A DNA stretch of 64,000 bases from Pseudomonadaceae bacterium. GTDB lineage: Bacteria; Pseudomonadota; Gammaproteobacteria; Pseudomonadales; Azotimanducaceae. The stretch is taken from contig JANSXA010000003.1 in NCBI GenBank assembly GCA_024743175.1, positions 1-64,000 on the forward strand. The letters are read 5' to 3'. Positions 1 to 8,510 of this stretch are shown one piece after another (within the stretch, counting starts at the first letter, position 1; every line of letters starts with the position of its first letter). The notes under the pieces were generated by a model, which was not told where the DNA came from, did not search any database, and was given only the letters and a program-made list of their open reading frames with translations. Made by a program: the position numbers and the translations under genes.

Positions 1-101
1 TACCGTCTGACTAATGCGTGCAGCCGCTTGAGGTGAAAAGTAGGACTGCGAAAAGAAGCGTGGCCCACACAGTGACATTCCTTGAACAACAAACAAACTA
101 A

Positions 102-995
102 GAAACGGAGCTTGACTTACATGCCCGATTAAAGAAGCGGATCTGTTACTCGATGACGGAGAAAGCAGCCGGCGCTGATGCAACAGGCATGCAGACTACA
201 GCGGTGCTTGATGGCGACAACTGGGTCTTAAATGGCGAGAAATGGTTCAGCTCTTCGGCCAGCGTTGCTGATATCGCGGTGGTCATGGCCAAGACCGATC
301 CAGACGCGCCGCGGCACGAGCAGTACAGTACCTTTATTGTTGAGTTGCCTAACCCGGGTTACGAGATTGTTCGCAACATCGAAACCATGCAGCCGCACAC
401 AGACCTTGGCCTGAAGCTGGGTGGGTCTCACTCGGAGATTAAGATCGAAAACCTGGTTGTTCCCAGAGACAATCTGTTAGGTGGACGTGGCCAGGGTTTC
501 AACATGGGCCAGCATCGCCTGGCCTACGGCCGCCTGCGACACGGAATGCATAACGTGGCCATTGCTCAGCGAGCCCTGGATCTGGCAGCGGGCCATGTTG
601 TTGAACGCAGCACATTTGGTAAGCGCCTGGCTGATCGCCAGGGTGTGCGTTGGATGCTGGCGGACTGTGCAGCCGAGATTTATAAGGCGCGCTTGATGCT
701 CCTGCATATTGCTTACAAAGCTGAGCGCGGTGAAGACCTGCGCCAGGAAAACGGCATTGCCAAAGTCTTTCTTGCACATATGGTGCATCAGGTTGTCGAT
801 ACCGCACTGCAGCTGCATGGCGCCCTGGGATACAGCCAGGATACCCCTCTGGCCCGCTGGTACACAGGTATTCGCAGTCAGCGGCTGGTTGACGGACCTG
901 ATGAAGTGCATCGGTGGCGAACAGGTGCAAACGTCATCAAGGCCTACGAAAAGTACGGCACGACAGCGTCAGCCTGTGGCGGTGAACTGCTTTAG
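102..995 (+). pseudogene. Acyl-CoA dehydrogenase, 5'-truncated
   Basis: The protein matches the middle and C-terminal parts of acyl-CoA dehydrogenases, FAD flavoproteins that introduce the alpha-beta double bond into acyl-CoA. Visible are the MTEKAAGAD segment that opens the beta domain, GEKWF, the FAD-contact helix ERSTFGKRL, and a C-terminal LHGALGYS and DGPDEVH as in ACAD10/11-like members. The family is usually 380-420 residues; about 280 remain from the ATG at 153. The N-terminal helical domain of roughly 120 residues is missing. The matching frame is open upstream only to a stop at 99-101, and none of the three forward frames in the first 98 bases resembles the missing domain. I infer a decayed gene or a rearrangement or assembly junction at the window edge; a functional truncated protein is unlikely. 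Confidence 0.75.
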
Positions 996-1018
996 TCAGC
1001 CAGGAAAAGATGTGGAAC

Positions 1019-1044
1019 AAGCCGGGTATATCCCGGCTTCTGTT
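1019..1044. terminator. Hairpin between convergent genes
   Basis: The arms AAGCCGGG (1019-1026) and CCCGGCTT (1032-1039) pair perfectly around a 5-nt loop and are followed by a T-rich CTGTTT. The hairpin lies between the end of the ACAD remnant and the end of the minus-strand gene at 1044, so it could terminate transcription from both sides. Confidence 0.6.
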
Positions 1045-1667
1045 TAACTGGTGGCTGTGCTCATCATCAGGAAGCCGGTGAACGCAGCGTTGTTAGGTGA
1101 CAGGCTGGGGTGGACCTGGCTTTTCATCTCGTCTATGGCTTCTCTGTAGTCTTTGTAAAACTGCCAGGTAGGCCTTGGGTGGTAGGTCAGATGCTCTAGC
1201 TCGAACTGCCGGATGACGTTTTTTGTGGTGGTCGGTTTTACAAACACTTCCTTCTGCGGATAGAGCTGATACAAACAGATGGTCATCAAACTCCATTTGG
1301 CCAGCTGGCCTTCCAGGAGAATATCGCCAATCGCCTCAAAACCTTTTGTCTGATTGCCGTGTAATAGCTTGTTAAAACCATCCGCCAGCAGTGATCGATC
1401 GTCGCGACTTAAACCGTTAACGTAATCTCTGAACTTCGGCTTTTCAAACATCGATAGCATGGACGAACGCGAAACGATTCTGGTAATGCTGTCCAGCACG
1501 GCTGCCTGTTGTCTGAAGTTTTTCTTAGCCAGATTCTGCGCGGCAAACTCGGACAGCTTTCCAACATTGTGTCGTTTACCGATGTGCTTCAACTCTTCGT
1601 CGTCAAATCCACCAGGATAGCGGGCGAAAAATGCGCGCTCGGCCTGTTGAAGTTTTTTCAGGTTCAT
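1044..1667 (-). CDS. Conserved hypothetical protein, 207 aa
   Basis: I do not recognise a domain. The product is a soluble, charged protein without signal peptide or membrane helix. It starts MNLKKLQQAERAFF and has a glycine-poor, helix-rich body and an aromatic segment near residue 165 (PRPTWQFYKDYREA). It lies 38 bp downstream of the exosortase E gene on the same strand, so it may be co-transcribed with the sorting locus. Neither gene context nor motifs point to a reaction. The ATG start lacks a clear Shine-Dalgarno sequence. Continuous length and normal codon use make a real gene likely. Confidence 0.7.
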   Translation of the reverse strand: MNLKKLQQAERAFFARYPGGFDDEELKHIGKRHNVGKLSEFAAQNLAKKNFRQQAAVLDSITRIVSRSSMLSMFEKPKFRDYVNGLSRDDRSLLADGFNKLLHGNQTKGFEAIGDILLEGQLAKWSLMTICLYQLYPQKEVFVKPTTTKNVIRQFELEHLTYHPRPTWQFYKDYREAIDEMKSQVHPSLSPNNAAFTGFLMMSTATS

Positions 1668-1705
1668 ATGTCAACCAGCGTTTTTGCAGATGTTACCTCA
1701 AAAGG

Positions 1706-3349
1706 CTACCAGAGCGACCAGGTGCTGGTAGTCAAAACATAAGCTGCGATGAGCCCGTTTGTAACCGCATGCGCGATGATTGGTGCCCAGAGGTGATTAC
1801 TTCTGTATCTGATCCAGGCGTAAGCTGCGCCCGCTATGAGGCCTGCCAGCCAGGCCTGGTGAAGTAATCCGAAGATCACGCTGGACACAATGAAGCCGAT
1901 CCAGGAAAAGGTCATTGGACCTGCCAGTCGAACGTCCTCTCGGGCTAAACGGCAGAGCAGGTAGCCGCGAAACACCAGTTCTTCAACGATTGGAATGATC
2001 AAAACTGAGCCAAGCACGCGTACTGTGATCCAGGCCAGGCTGGTCAGAGCACTGCTTTGGATAAGCAGTGTGTGCATCGCTTTGTCAGTTTCAGGGCTGG
2101 CCGGGTGCAGTGCGATCCAGATAACAAATACCAGAACGCCAATGCCAGCAGAATGCAGATCAACTCTGGGCCTGCCGAACCGATAAGCTGGCCAGCAATA
2201 AATGAGTGCCGCAATGCCTGCGGCGATGGGAATAGGGTAGAGCCAGTTGATGGCGGATTGAGTTGAGAATGCGTTGGTGATGAGCATAGTCAGAAAAACA
2301 GCGGTCAGCGGAACCAGGGTGCTGGCACCAAGGTTTTCCTTCAGGCTTACAGATGTCCTGGTTGCACTGACGTCTGCGCCAGAGAAAAAGTGGATTCGAT
2401 GTGCCAGATAAAACAGCCCCATACAGACAAGCAGGAATGCGATCCATCCCGCCTGGCTATGGAATCCGTTTAAAGCCATTTCCGGCGAGATTTTAGCGCC
2501 GATGACAATCAGAACGCTGATTCTCAAAAAATTGAAGAGCCAGATTGTGAGGATGCCGATGGGGAACAGCAGAAGCGCATTGGGGAAGCGCAGTTCTTTA
2601 CGAAACATGTACAGGTAAAGCGAGGTGAAGACAGAAACCATGCCGATACCTTCATAGCCTGAACACGGTTGTCCCACCTCAACTATGAAGTCTCCGATGC
2701 CGAGCAGGCGCTGCCCAACGTCGACAAATACCTCATCAAATACGACAAGCAGAAGTTGATGTACAAGGTACAGGGTAGTGTCCCCTAAAGTCTCCCAGAG
2801 ATTGCGGGAGAAGTAGGCAAAGAGCCAGGTGGCAGCGCCAGCCAGAAATGCGAGTCCAAGTGATGCTTTTTCAGCCTGGTAGATCTTCTGCCAGAACGAC
2901 AGCGGCGCAATGGACCAGCCAAGCGACAGGATTGTTGCAACGCCGGTGAACAGCCAGGGGAAAACCATCATTTGTCTCTGATCACCACTCAACGCGCTTG
3001 GAATAGAGAAAAGCATCCCTGAGAACACGTAAAACAGGGCAAAAGTAAGCAGATGAACACCCAGTTTCAGATTCAGGAATGGCGCCGTTGAGGTGGCAGT
3101 GGCGAGAGTTTCACGATGTGTTGACCAGCGCTCAAATGAAATAATGATGAGCGCGCCAAGGAATACCAGACCGAATTTGGAGAAATCGGAAGCAAAGTTG
3201 AGAAATGCCAGGATGGCTCCCTGGCTGTCTTCAGGTCGCCGCAGGGCGTCAAAACTCAGGCTGATGGCCAGCACTTCGAATATAAGAAGTGCGATGGGCA
3301 GTATCCATCGAACTGAGGTTTTTACATCTTTGGTAGCTGCGGCGGTCAC
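1706..3349 (-). CDS. xrtE: Exosortase E fused to CPBP protease
   Basis: This inner-membrane protein of 547 residues joins two enzymes. The N-terminal exosortase part has the transpeptidase-like triad at Cys229 (PCSGYEG), Arg276 (NFLRI) and His297 (FHSQAGW), each next to a membrane helix. The C-terminal part is a CPBP (CAAX/Abi-like) metalloprotease with Glu456-Glu457 (VEELVFRG), His497 (FGLLHQ) and His527 (IIAHAVTN). This fusion is the known layout of exosortase E, which is thought to cut and anchor or export proteins with a VPEID-CTERM tail. A matching small substrate is encoded 76 bp upstream on the same strand (3426-3761), which supports a one-enzyme, one-substrate locus. All catalytic positions of both halves are intact. 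Confidence 0.93.
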   Translation of the reverse strand: MTAAATKDVKTSVRWILPIALLIFEVLAISLSFDALRRPEDSQGAILAFLNFASDFSKFGLVFLGALIIISFERWSTHRETLATATSTAPFLNLKLGVHLLTFALFYVFSGMLFSIPSALSGDQRQMMVFPWLFTGVATILSLGWSIAPLSFWQKIYQAEKASLGLAFLAGAATWLFAYFSRNLWETLGDTTLYLVHQLLLVVFDEVFVDVGQRLLGIGDFIVEVGQPCSGYEGIGMVSVFTSLYLYMFRKELRFPNALLLFPIGILTIWLFNFLRISVLIVIGAKISPEMALNGFHSQAGWIAFLLVCMGLFYLAHRIHFFSGADVSATRTSVSLKENLGASTLVPLTAVFLTMLITNAFSTQSAINWLYPIPIAAGIAALIYCWPAYRFGRPRVDLHSAGIGVLVFVIWIALHPASPETDKAMHTLLIQSSALTSLAWITVRVLGSVLIIPIVEELVFRGYLLCRLAREDVRLAGPMTFSWIGFIVSSVIFGLLHQAWLAGLIAGAAYAWIRYRSNHLWAPIIAHAVTNGLIAAYVLTTSTWSLW

Positions 3350-3425
3350 GGACGTGTACCGCCGCCTATTTGGCGTGTGGTTCCCATAGCACGCAGTTTA
3401 CGCCTGCTATCGGGATTGCGCCTGG

Positions 3426-3761
3426 CTATCGTTGGGCTTTGCGTCTTTCCCGCATTACACCTATGAAGAGACCAAGCAGGGCCAGTGACAGACCCGCGCC
3501 AGCAGCGCTGAGTTCAGGTACCTGACTGACAGTCGGTTGTGTTGGTCGCACGGGTGCAACCGGGCGCACGATATGACCACAGACGTTGTCATGTCGGTGT
3601 CGGGTTATGCGCCAGAACACACGATAACCGAACCAGTACGAGCTGTTTACACTGTTCTGATAACTGGGACCCCATTGGTCAGACGGTGCTTCAGCAGCCT
3701 GTACAGACAAACTCAAACCAATTGCCAGTACAATTGCACCAAGCTTTCCAAAAATTTTCAA
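3426..3761 (-). CDS. VPEID-CTERM-type exosortase substrate
   Basis: This 111-residue secreted protein has a signal peptide (residues 1-22, ending VQAAEA) and a C-terminal sorting tail: VPEL at 81-84, a hydrophobic stretch at about 87-102 and a basic end RERRKAQR. The layout fits the VPEID-CTERM signal recognised by exosortase E, although the motif here reads VPEL-S rather than VPEID. The short body is rich in Trp, Tyr, His and Arg, with RHRHDNVCGH around residues 54-63, followed by a proline-rich linker. The single Cys and clustered His could bind metal or be modified; that is a guess. It is the first gene of the exosortase operon. The function of such substrates is not established. Confidence 0.88.
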   Translation of the reverse strand: MKIFGKLGAIVLAIGLSLSVQAAEAPSDQWGPSYQNSVNSSYWFGYRVFWRITRHRHDNVCGHIVRPVAPVRPTQPTVSQVPELSAAGAGLSLALLGLFIGVMRERRKAQR

Positions 3762-3983
3762 AGACTCACCCTCAATGTTTAACGACTACTCCTCGTTTTT
3801 CTCGAAACGACAAGAAGCTTTCTCCTAACTGTGTGCATTTATACAGGTGTGCGAGGGCGCTGTGAAGTGGTCGATTGTTGTGAATATGTAAAATTTGTTG
3901 ATGTCAGCGGGAAGTGTCCTGTTTCGAAGCTCCGCAAGCCGAATACGTCAGTTGCTGCGCTTTTTTAAGCTAGAATTCCGCGG

Positions 3984-4943
3984 ATGAACAGCAGTACCCA
4001 ACTACCGCCAGGCAGTGATGCGCCAGACGGTATAATGTCGCAGCTTTCCATGGACAATGTCGTGAGCTTTCTCAACACAGAGCTGCTGAGCATTTCCGGG
4101 CAGGCCATCACCGTGGGCCAGATTCTAATTGTGCCGTTGATTGTTGTCTTCGGCCTGCTGGTCATACGCTGGCTCGCTGGACTGATCCGGCGGCGCATGT
4201 CAGCCAACCAGATCAACCCGGACGTGATCCAACTGGTCAGCCGGGTGTTTTACATCGTCGCGATTGCGATACTGGTGGTTACCAGTCTTGATTTGCTCAA
4301 TGTACCGCTGACCGCATTTGCCTTTGTTTCCGGTGCGGTGGCAATCGGCGTGGGTTTTGGTGCGCAGAATATCATCAACAATTTCATCAGCGGCTGGATT
4401 CTGATGTGGGAGCGCCCCATCAAGATTAATGACTTTCTGGAAATAGGTGATACCCGTGGCCGCGTTGAATCAATCAATACGCGTTCCACGCGTATACGTC
4501 GCATAGATGGTGTGCATCTGCTGCTGCCAAACAGCTACCTGCTTGAAAATATTGTTGTTAACTGGACCCTGGTAGACCAGCTCGCGCGTACCCAGGTGAG
4601 GGTGGGTGTTGCCTACGGTTCTCCGGTAAAAAAGGTCAAAGCACTGTTTGAGCAGGCGGTGCAGGAGCAATCGGGTGTTCTTGAAGAACCTGCTCCGCTG
4701 GTTGTTTTTGAAGACTTCGGCGACAGTGCACTGATTTTTGACGCGTACTTCTGGGTGAATGCATCTGCTGACAGAGACTTGCGGATTATTCGTAGTGATA
4801 TCCGTTTTCGTCTCGATGAATTGTTTGCGGACAACGATGTTGTCATCGCCTTTCCACAGCGAGATGTGCATCTCGACGGGCAGATTACGCTGCGCAAGGC
4901 TGACCAGGGCAGTGATAACTTGTCCACATTATCAGAGGGTTAG
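3984..4943 (+). CDS. MscS-family mechanosensitive channel
   Basis: The 319-residue inner-membrane protein is a small MscS-type channel that releases solutes on hypo-osmotic shock. Helices lie at about 43-63, 86-102 and 110-140. The third carries the pore pattern GAVAIGVGFGAQNIINNFISG, typical of MscS TM3, followed by the beta domain (ERPIKINDFLEIGDTRGRVESI) and an alpha/beta C-terminal region. The N-terminus has an extra stretch of about 40 polar residues before the first helix. It is transcribed divergently from the exosortase locus; 222 bp between the two genes hold both promoters. A TTG-start gene of unknown function follows after 44 bp and may be co-transcribed. Confidence 0.92.
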   Translation: MNSSTQLPPGSDAPDGIMSQLSMDNVVSFLNTELLSISGQAITVGQILIVPLIVVFGLLVIRWLAGLIRRRMSANQINPDVIQLVSRVFYIVAIAILVVTSLDLLNVPLTAFAFVSGAVAIGVGFGAQNIINNFISGWILMWERPIKINDFLEIGDTRGRVESINTRSTRIRRIDGVHLLLPNSYLLENIVVNWTLVDQLARTQVRVGVAYGSPVKKVKALFEQAVQEQSGVLEEPAPLVVFEDFGDSALIFDAYFWVNASADRDLRIIRSDIRFRLDELFADNDVVIAFPQRDVHLDGQITLRKADQGSDNLSTLSEG

Positions 4944-4987
4944 AGCCGATATAGTACAAGCCAGGTAAGCATCATAGATCTGGTAAG

Positions 4988-5533
4988 TTGAGAAATCTCC
5001 TTTTTATTGCAGTCATGGCGGCCATGGCATTCTGGTACTTTGACCGGGATCCTTCGGTCGCCGTCGCCCAGGATGGACAGTTGGTGTATCCCGGTTATCA
5101 GATCGAGCATCTGGAACCGTTTGCGCTGGAAGCCAGAGTATTATCCCGTAAAGATTACAGTTCCGGGCGCGAAGCCGACCTGTCGAAAACCGACCTTGCG
5201 CTGGGCTGGGGTGAAATGTCTGACCCCGAAATCATTGCTCAATTTGATATCAATCAACGCAGTCGCGCGTACTTCTGGCGCACAGAAAAACTACCCTTGC
5301 CGCGAAGAAATATAGAAACCCAGAGTGCCAACATGCACATGATCGCCGCAACGCCTGAGGTGGCAGCGGTGCTGAACCGTACCGCCGAGGGAGATATGGT
5401 CAGGTTCTCCGGCCAACTGGTCGAAATCAGAGCGCAGGACAGCAACTGGCGCTGGCGCAGTTCCCTGACGCGCAACGACACCGGGCACGGTGCCTGCGAA
5501 GTGATCTGGGTGGAATCCTTTTCCCTGATCTGA
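4988..5533 (+). CDS. Conserved hypothetical, exported or anchored
   Basis: I do not recognise this 181-residue protein. It begins at a TTG with a hydrophobic segment (residues 3-17) that could be a signal anchor, followed by a soluble domain with many Trp and Arg residues (FWRTEKLPLPRR, NWRWRSS). The C-terminal pattern GDMVRFSGQLVEI, then GACEVIWVESF, suggests a small beta-barrel such as an OB-like fold, but this is inference. It lies 44 bp behind the MscS-type gene. A long inverted repeat follows it. Confidence 0.7.
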   Translation: MRNLLFIAVMAAMAFWYFDRDPSVAVAQDGQLVYPGYQIEHLEPFALEARVLSRKDYSSGREADLSKTDLALGWGEMSDPEIIAQFDINQRSRAYFWRTEKLPLPRRNIETQSANMHMIAATPEVAAVLNRTAEGDMVRFSGQLVEIRAQDSNWRWRSSLTRNDTGHGACEVIWVESFSLI

Positions 5534-5560
5534 GGAATAATAATCCGGGTCGGGTGAAGT

Positions 5561-5609
5561 TGGTTGAAGACGTTTCATGACCTGGTTTCGAGCCATGAAA
5601 CGTCAACCA
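5561..5609. terminator. Long inverted repeat between convergent genes
   Basis: The arm at 5561-5579 pairs with 5594-5609: TGGTTGA + CGTTTCATG on the left, interrupted by a 3-nt bulge (AGA), against CATGAAACGTCAACCA on the right, with a 14-nt loop. No long T-run follows. The position between two convergent genes suggests a shared terminator or an mRNA 3'-end stabiliser. Confidence 0.55.
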
Positions 5610-5630
5610 GTTCAGCAGGTTACGCAAGTA

Positions 5631-6305
5631 TTAGAATTTCCAGCCCAAGGAAACCATGTAAACAAATGGATCAATTTCTACATCGGTTGTGATTCGATTG
5701 GATGCAAACTCAAACTCTGCATCGGTGTCGATATCCGCCCACCAGATGCCCGCGTTAAAGTACATATTGTCGGTTAATTTGTAGTCAAATCCCGCTTGCA
5801 GAGCTAGACCGAGAGATGGATCCAGCTCAAGCGAACCTCGACCGAGGACCCCCTCCAACTGGGAATCAACGTCTTCATCGAAGAACAGGGTGTAGTTCAA
5901 ACCGGCACCAAAGTAAGGCTGGAACCTGCTGGAAGAGGCGGCTGGGAAAAACAACAGCGACACAGTTGGTGGCAAGTGTGTTGTCTCACCAGCATCGACG
6001 GTACCCAGACCAAGATCGCCCGTCGCCGCGCTGATGTCGTGGGTGAAGGGTGTGGAGCCCAGGACGTCGATAGCCCAGTTGTTGGTCAGCATGTAGGTGA
6101 AGGTCAGGCCTATCTGCGTGTTGTCGTCAACGTCTGCTTCGGATCGGCCGATGGCAGATCCGTCCAGGATCAGAGCAGAACTGCTGGCGTCCGGCGAAAC
6201 GTTAGCAATACCACCACGGATGATAAAGTCGCCGGCCTCGTGAGCCTGGACCTGCAGAGTTGTGCCCAGCATCGCAAACATAGCCAAGATCAGAATTGCG
6301 CGCAT
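5631..6305 (-). CDS. ompW: OmpW-family outer membrane protein
   Basis: This 224-residue protein has a signal peptide (1-21, ending VQAHEA) and an 8-stranded beta-barrel pattern. OmpW hallmarks include GDFIIRGGIANVSPDA near the mature N-terminus, TYMLTNNWAIDVLG and THLPPTVSLLFFP in the middle, FQPYFGAGLNYTLFF, and a C-terminal strand ending in Phe (SLGWKF) for Bam-dependent insertion. OmpW proteins form narrow hydrophobic channels thought to pass small apolar molecules; the substrate here is unknown. The ATG at 6305 is preceded by GGAGAA at good spacing. It lies next to the carbonic anhydrase gene on the same strand, 95 bp downstream of it. Confidence 0.9.
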   Translation of the reverse strand: MRAILILAMFAMLGTTLQVQAHEAGDFIIRGGIANVSPDASSSALILDGSAIGRSEADVDDNTQIGLTFTYMLTNNWAIDVLGSTPFTHDISAATGDLGLGTVDAGETTHLPPTVSLLFFPAASSSRFQPYFGAGLNYTLFFDEDVDSQLEGVLGRGSLELDPSLGLALQAGFDYKLTDNMYFNAGIWWADIDTDAEFEFASNRITTDVEIDPFVYMVSLGWKF

Positions 6306-6400
6306 AAAAAATTCTCCAGAAGTTGGATATCAAAGTTCAAGTTGGGGTTTACAGCGCCCTGGAGTTCAGGGCGCTTACGTTTGGCAGCGTCTGCCGGAGT

Positions 6401-7081
6401 CTAGCTGGTGGGTACGTCCATAAAAGTAACTTCGCCGCTGGCGAGGTCATACATAGCGCCTACCACCATAATTTTGCCTGAGTTTTCAAGCGCTGCAATC
6501 ACAGGGCTTCGCTCACGGATATCATTGACGGTTTTGATCACATTTTCTTCCGCGATCTGATCCATGTGTGGCGCCTGGCAAACATCTTTGCCTGGATGTT
6601 TAGCTTTAACCAGATCAACCGCAGGTGTGATCTCTGTGAGCAGTTGCGTCAGGTTGCCCAGTTTGGCATTGGCACAGGCACCACCCACGGCGCCGCAGGA
6701 TGTATGACCCATGACAACGATCAGCTTGGTCCCGCTGAGTTCAGTTGCAAATTCGAAACTGCCCAGCATGTGGTTGTCTTCGATGTTGCCTGCCACACGG
6801 CCGACAAACACGTCACCAATGCCCTGGTCAAAAACGATCTCTGGTGGGATACGGGAATCCAGGCAGGACAGAATGGTTGCGTAAGGTTTCTGACCCGAAC
6901 TGGTTTTTGCAATCTGTTTTTTGAAATCCTGGTTGATGACATCGCCGGAGACAAAACGCTCATTGCCGGCTTTCAAGGCATCCAGGGCTTGCTGAGGCGA
7001 GGTGATTTTGGACTCATCCACTTCAAAAGCCAGAGCCGAGCTCATGACAAGCAGTGATAGGATTGAAACAAGGGTTTTCAT
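6401..7081 (-). CDS. Beta-carbonic anhydrase, exported
   Basis: The enzyme interconverts carbon dioxide and bicarbonate at a zinc site. The ligand motifs of beta-class enzymes are visible: CLDSR (Cys and Asp-Arg dyad) and HTSCGAVGG (His and Cys). The chosen ATG at 7081 gives 226 residues with a clear signal peptide (MKTLVSILSLLVMSSALAF) and a GGAAGA ribosome site just upstream; an upstream in-frame start at 7177 would bury the signal peptide and is less likely. The export signal suggests a periplasmic enzyme. Confidence 0.9.
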   Translation of the reverse strand: MKTLVSILSLLVMSSALAFEVDESKITSPQQALDALKAGNERFVSGDVINQDFKKQIAKTSSGQKPYATILSCLDSRIPPEIVFDQGIGDVFVGRVAGNIEDNHMLGSFEFATELSGTKLIVVMGHTSCGAVGGACANAKLGNLTQLLTEITPAVDLVKAKHPGKDVCQAPHMDQIAEENVIKTVNDIRERSPVIAALENSGKIMVVGAMYDLASGEVTFMDVPTS

Positions 7082-7250
7082 ACAGTCTTCCAGTTGTTGT
7101 AGTTTTCCAATGGCGCGCACTCTAAAGACATTCAATGGGTGCAACCATTCGCATTTAGCTTTGTAATGCATCGGCAATTTTGAATGTCATTGCGAGCGCG
7201 CGCGCAGGTCGGTTTTGCGTAGATTTAAGGTTTCATAAGGATTGTGAAAG

Positions 7251-8510
7251 GTGGTGAAATTGAAGTTAGCTTCAGCGATTTTAGTCCTGCTGCAGTGCGC
7301 CTCCTGCTCCGCTCCTGCATCTTCCGACTCGGAAATGAGGGTGCGCGTTGCGACTTTTAACGTTTACCTCAACCGCCCCGAAGCGGGGCAGTTGGCTATG
7401 GAGCTTTCCCACGCTGACACCGACACCGTCGATGATGCTTCCAAACGTCGGGTACGTGCGGTTGCAGAAATCATTCAACGCATCCGTCCAGACGTGATCC
7501 TCTTGAATGAGTTTGACTTTGATGCGGCTGGATCAGCTTTAAAAGGATTCCAGCAGAATTTTCTCGGCGTCAGCCAGAACCAGCAGCAACCTGTTGTTTA
7601 TCCCTATACTTTCCAGGCGCCCAGTAATACCGGTGTTGATACCGGGTTGGATTTAGATGGCGATGGTCAGTCGGGTGGACCCGGTGATGCATTTGGCTTC
7701 GGCGCCTTCCCGGGTCAGTACGGCATGGTCATTCTGTCGAAATATCCCATTGTCAGCAGCGGCATACGTACTTTTCAGAATTTCCTCTGGCGTGATATGC
7801 CAGGTGCGCTGTTGCCGGATAATCCCGAAACACCTGAACCATCAGATTTCTATTCGCCTGAGCAGCTTGAAGTATTCAGACTTTCCTCAAAAAGTCATTG
7901 GGACGTACCGGTTCAGGTGGGTGCAAACACGCTTCATGTGCTTGCAGCCCACCCAACACCACCTGTCTTTGATGGTCCTGAAGACCGTAACGGCGCCCGT
8001 AATCATGATGAAATACGCCTGTGGGCAGACTATGTCGGGCCGCTGAAAGCAGCGCAGTACATTACAGATGATCGTGGTCACACCGGAGGCTTAGGTCTGC
8101 AGAGGTTTGTGGTACTTGGCGACTACAACGCGGACCCGGTGGATGGCGATTCCCGGCAAAGGGCCATTGACCAATTGTTAGGCCATGATGCGGTCAACGC
8201 CGACTGGGTACCTGCAAGTGAGGGTGGCGCGGAAGATGCGAAGATTGAAGGCATGGCAAACGCGATGCACAAAGGTGCGCCTCGCTTTGATACAGCAGAT
8301 CTGAACCCGAAGGGTCCGGGCAATCTGCGTATCGATTATGTTCTGCCTTCGCGGTTTGGTCTAACGCCTTTGGATGGGGGCGTATTCTGGCCCGCCCAGC
8401 AGGATCCTGCTCGTTATCTCGTAGGCGATGGCTTTCCCGTAGTGTCATCGGACCATCGTCTGGTCTGGATGGATCTGCACATACATCCTGCAACTCAGAT
8501 CAGACCTTAA
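7251..8510 (+). CDS. Endonuclease/exonuclease/phosphatase family lipoprotein
   Basis: The 419-residue product begins (GTG at 7251 or 7254) with a lipoprotein-type signal: charged start, hydrophobic core and CASC with Cys19 as probable lipid site. The body has the EEP fold signatures VATFNVYLNR, LLNEFDFD (metal-binding Glu), LGDYNADP and SSDHRLVWMD (catalytic Asp-His). Such enzymes cut phosphodiester or phosphomonoester bonds in nucleic acids, lipids or inositol phosphates; the substrate cannot be told from sequence. The LDLDGDGQSGGPGDAFGFG loop resembles a calcium-binding segment. It overlaps the convergent acetyltransferase gene by 11 bp at its 3' end. Confidence 0.85.
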   Translation: MVKLKLASAILVLLQCASCSAPASSDSEMRVRVATFNVYLNRPEAGQLAMELSHADTDTVDDASKRRVRAVAEIIQRIRPDVILLNEFDFDAAGSALKGFQQNFLGVSQNQQQPVVYPYTFQAPSNTGVDTGLDLDGDGQSGGPGDAFGFGAFPGQYGMVILSKYPIVSSGIRTFQNFLWRDMPGALLPDNPETPEPSDFYSPEQLEVFRLSSKSHWDVPVQVGANTLHVLAAHPTPPVFDGPEDRNGARNHDEIRLWADYVGPLKAAQYITDDRGHTGGLGLQRFVVLGDYNADPVDGDSRQRAIDQLLGHDAVNADWVPASEGGAEDAKIEGMANAMHKGAPRFDTADLNPKGPGNLRIDYVLPSRFGLTPLDGGVFWPAQQDPARYLVGDGFPVVSSDHRLVWMDLHIHPATQIRP

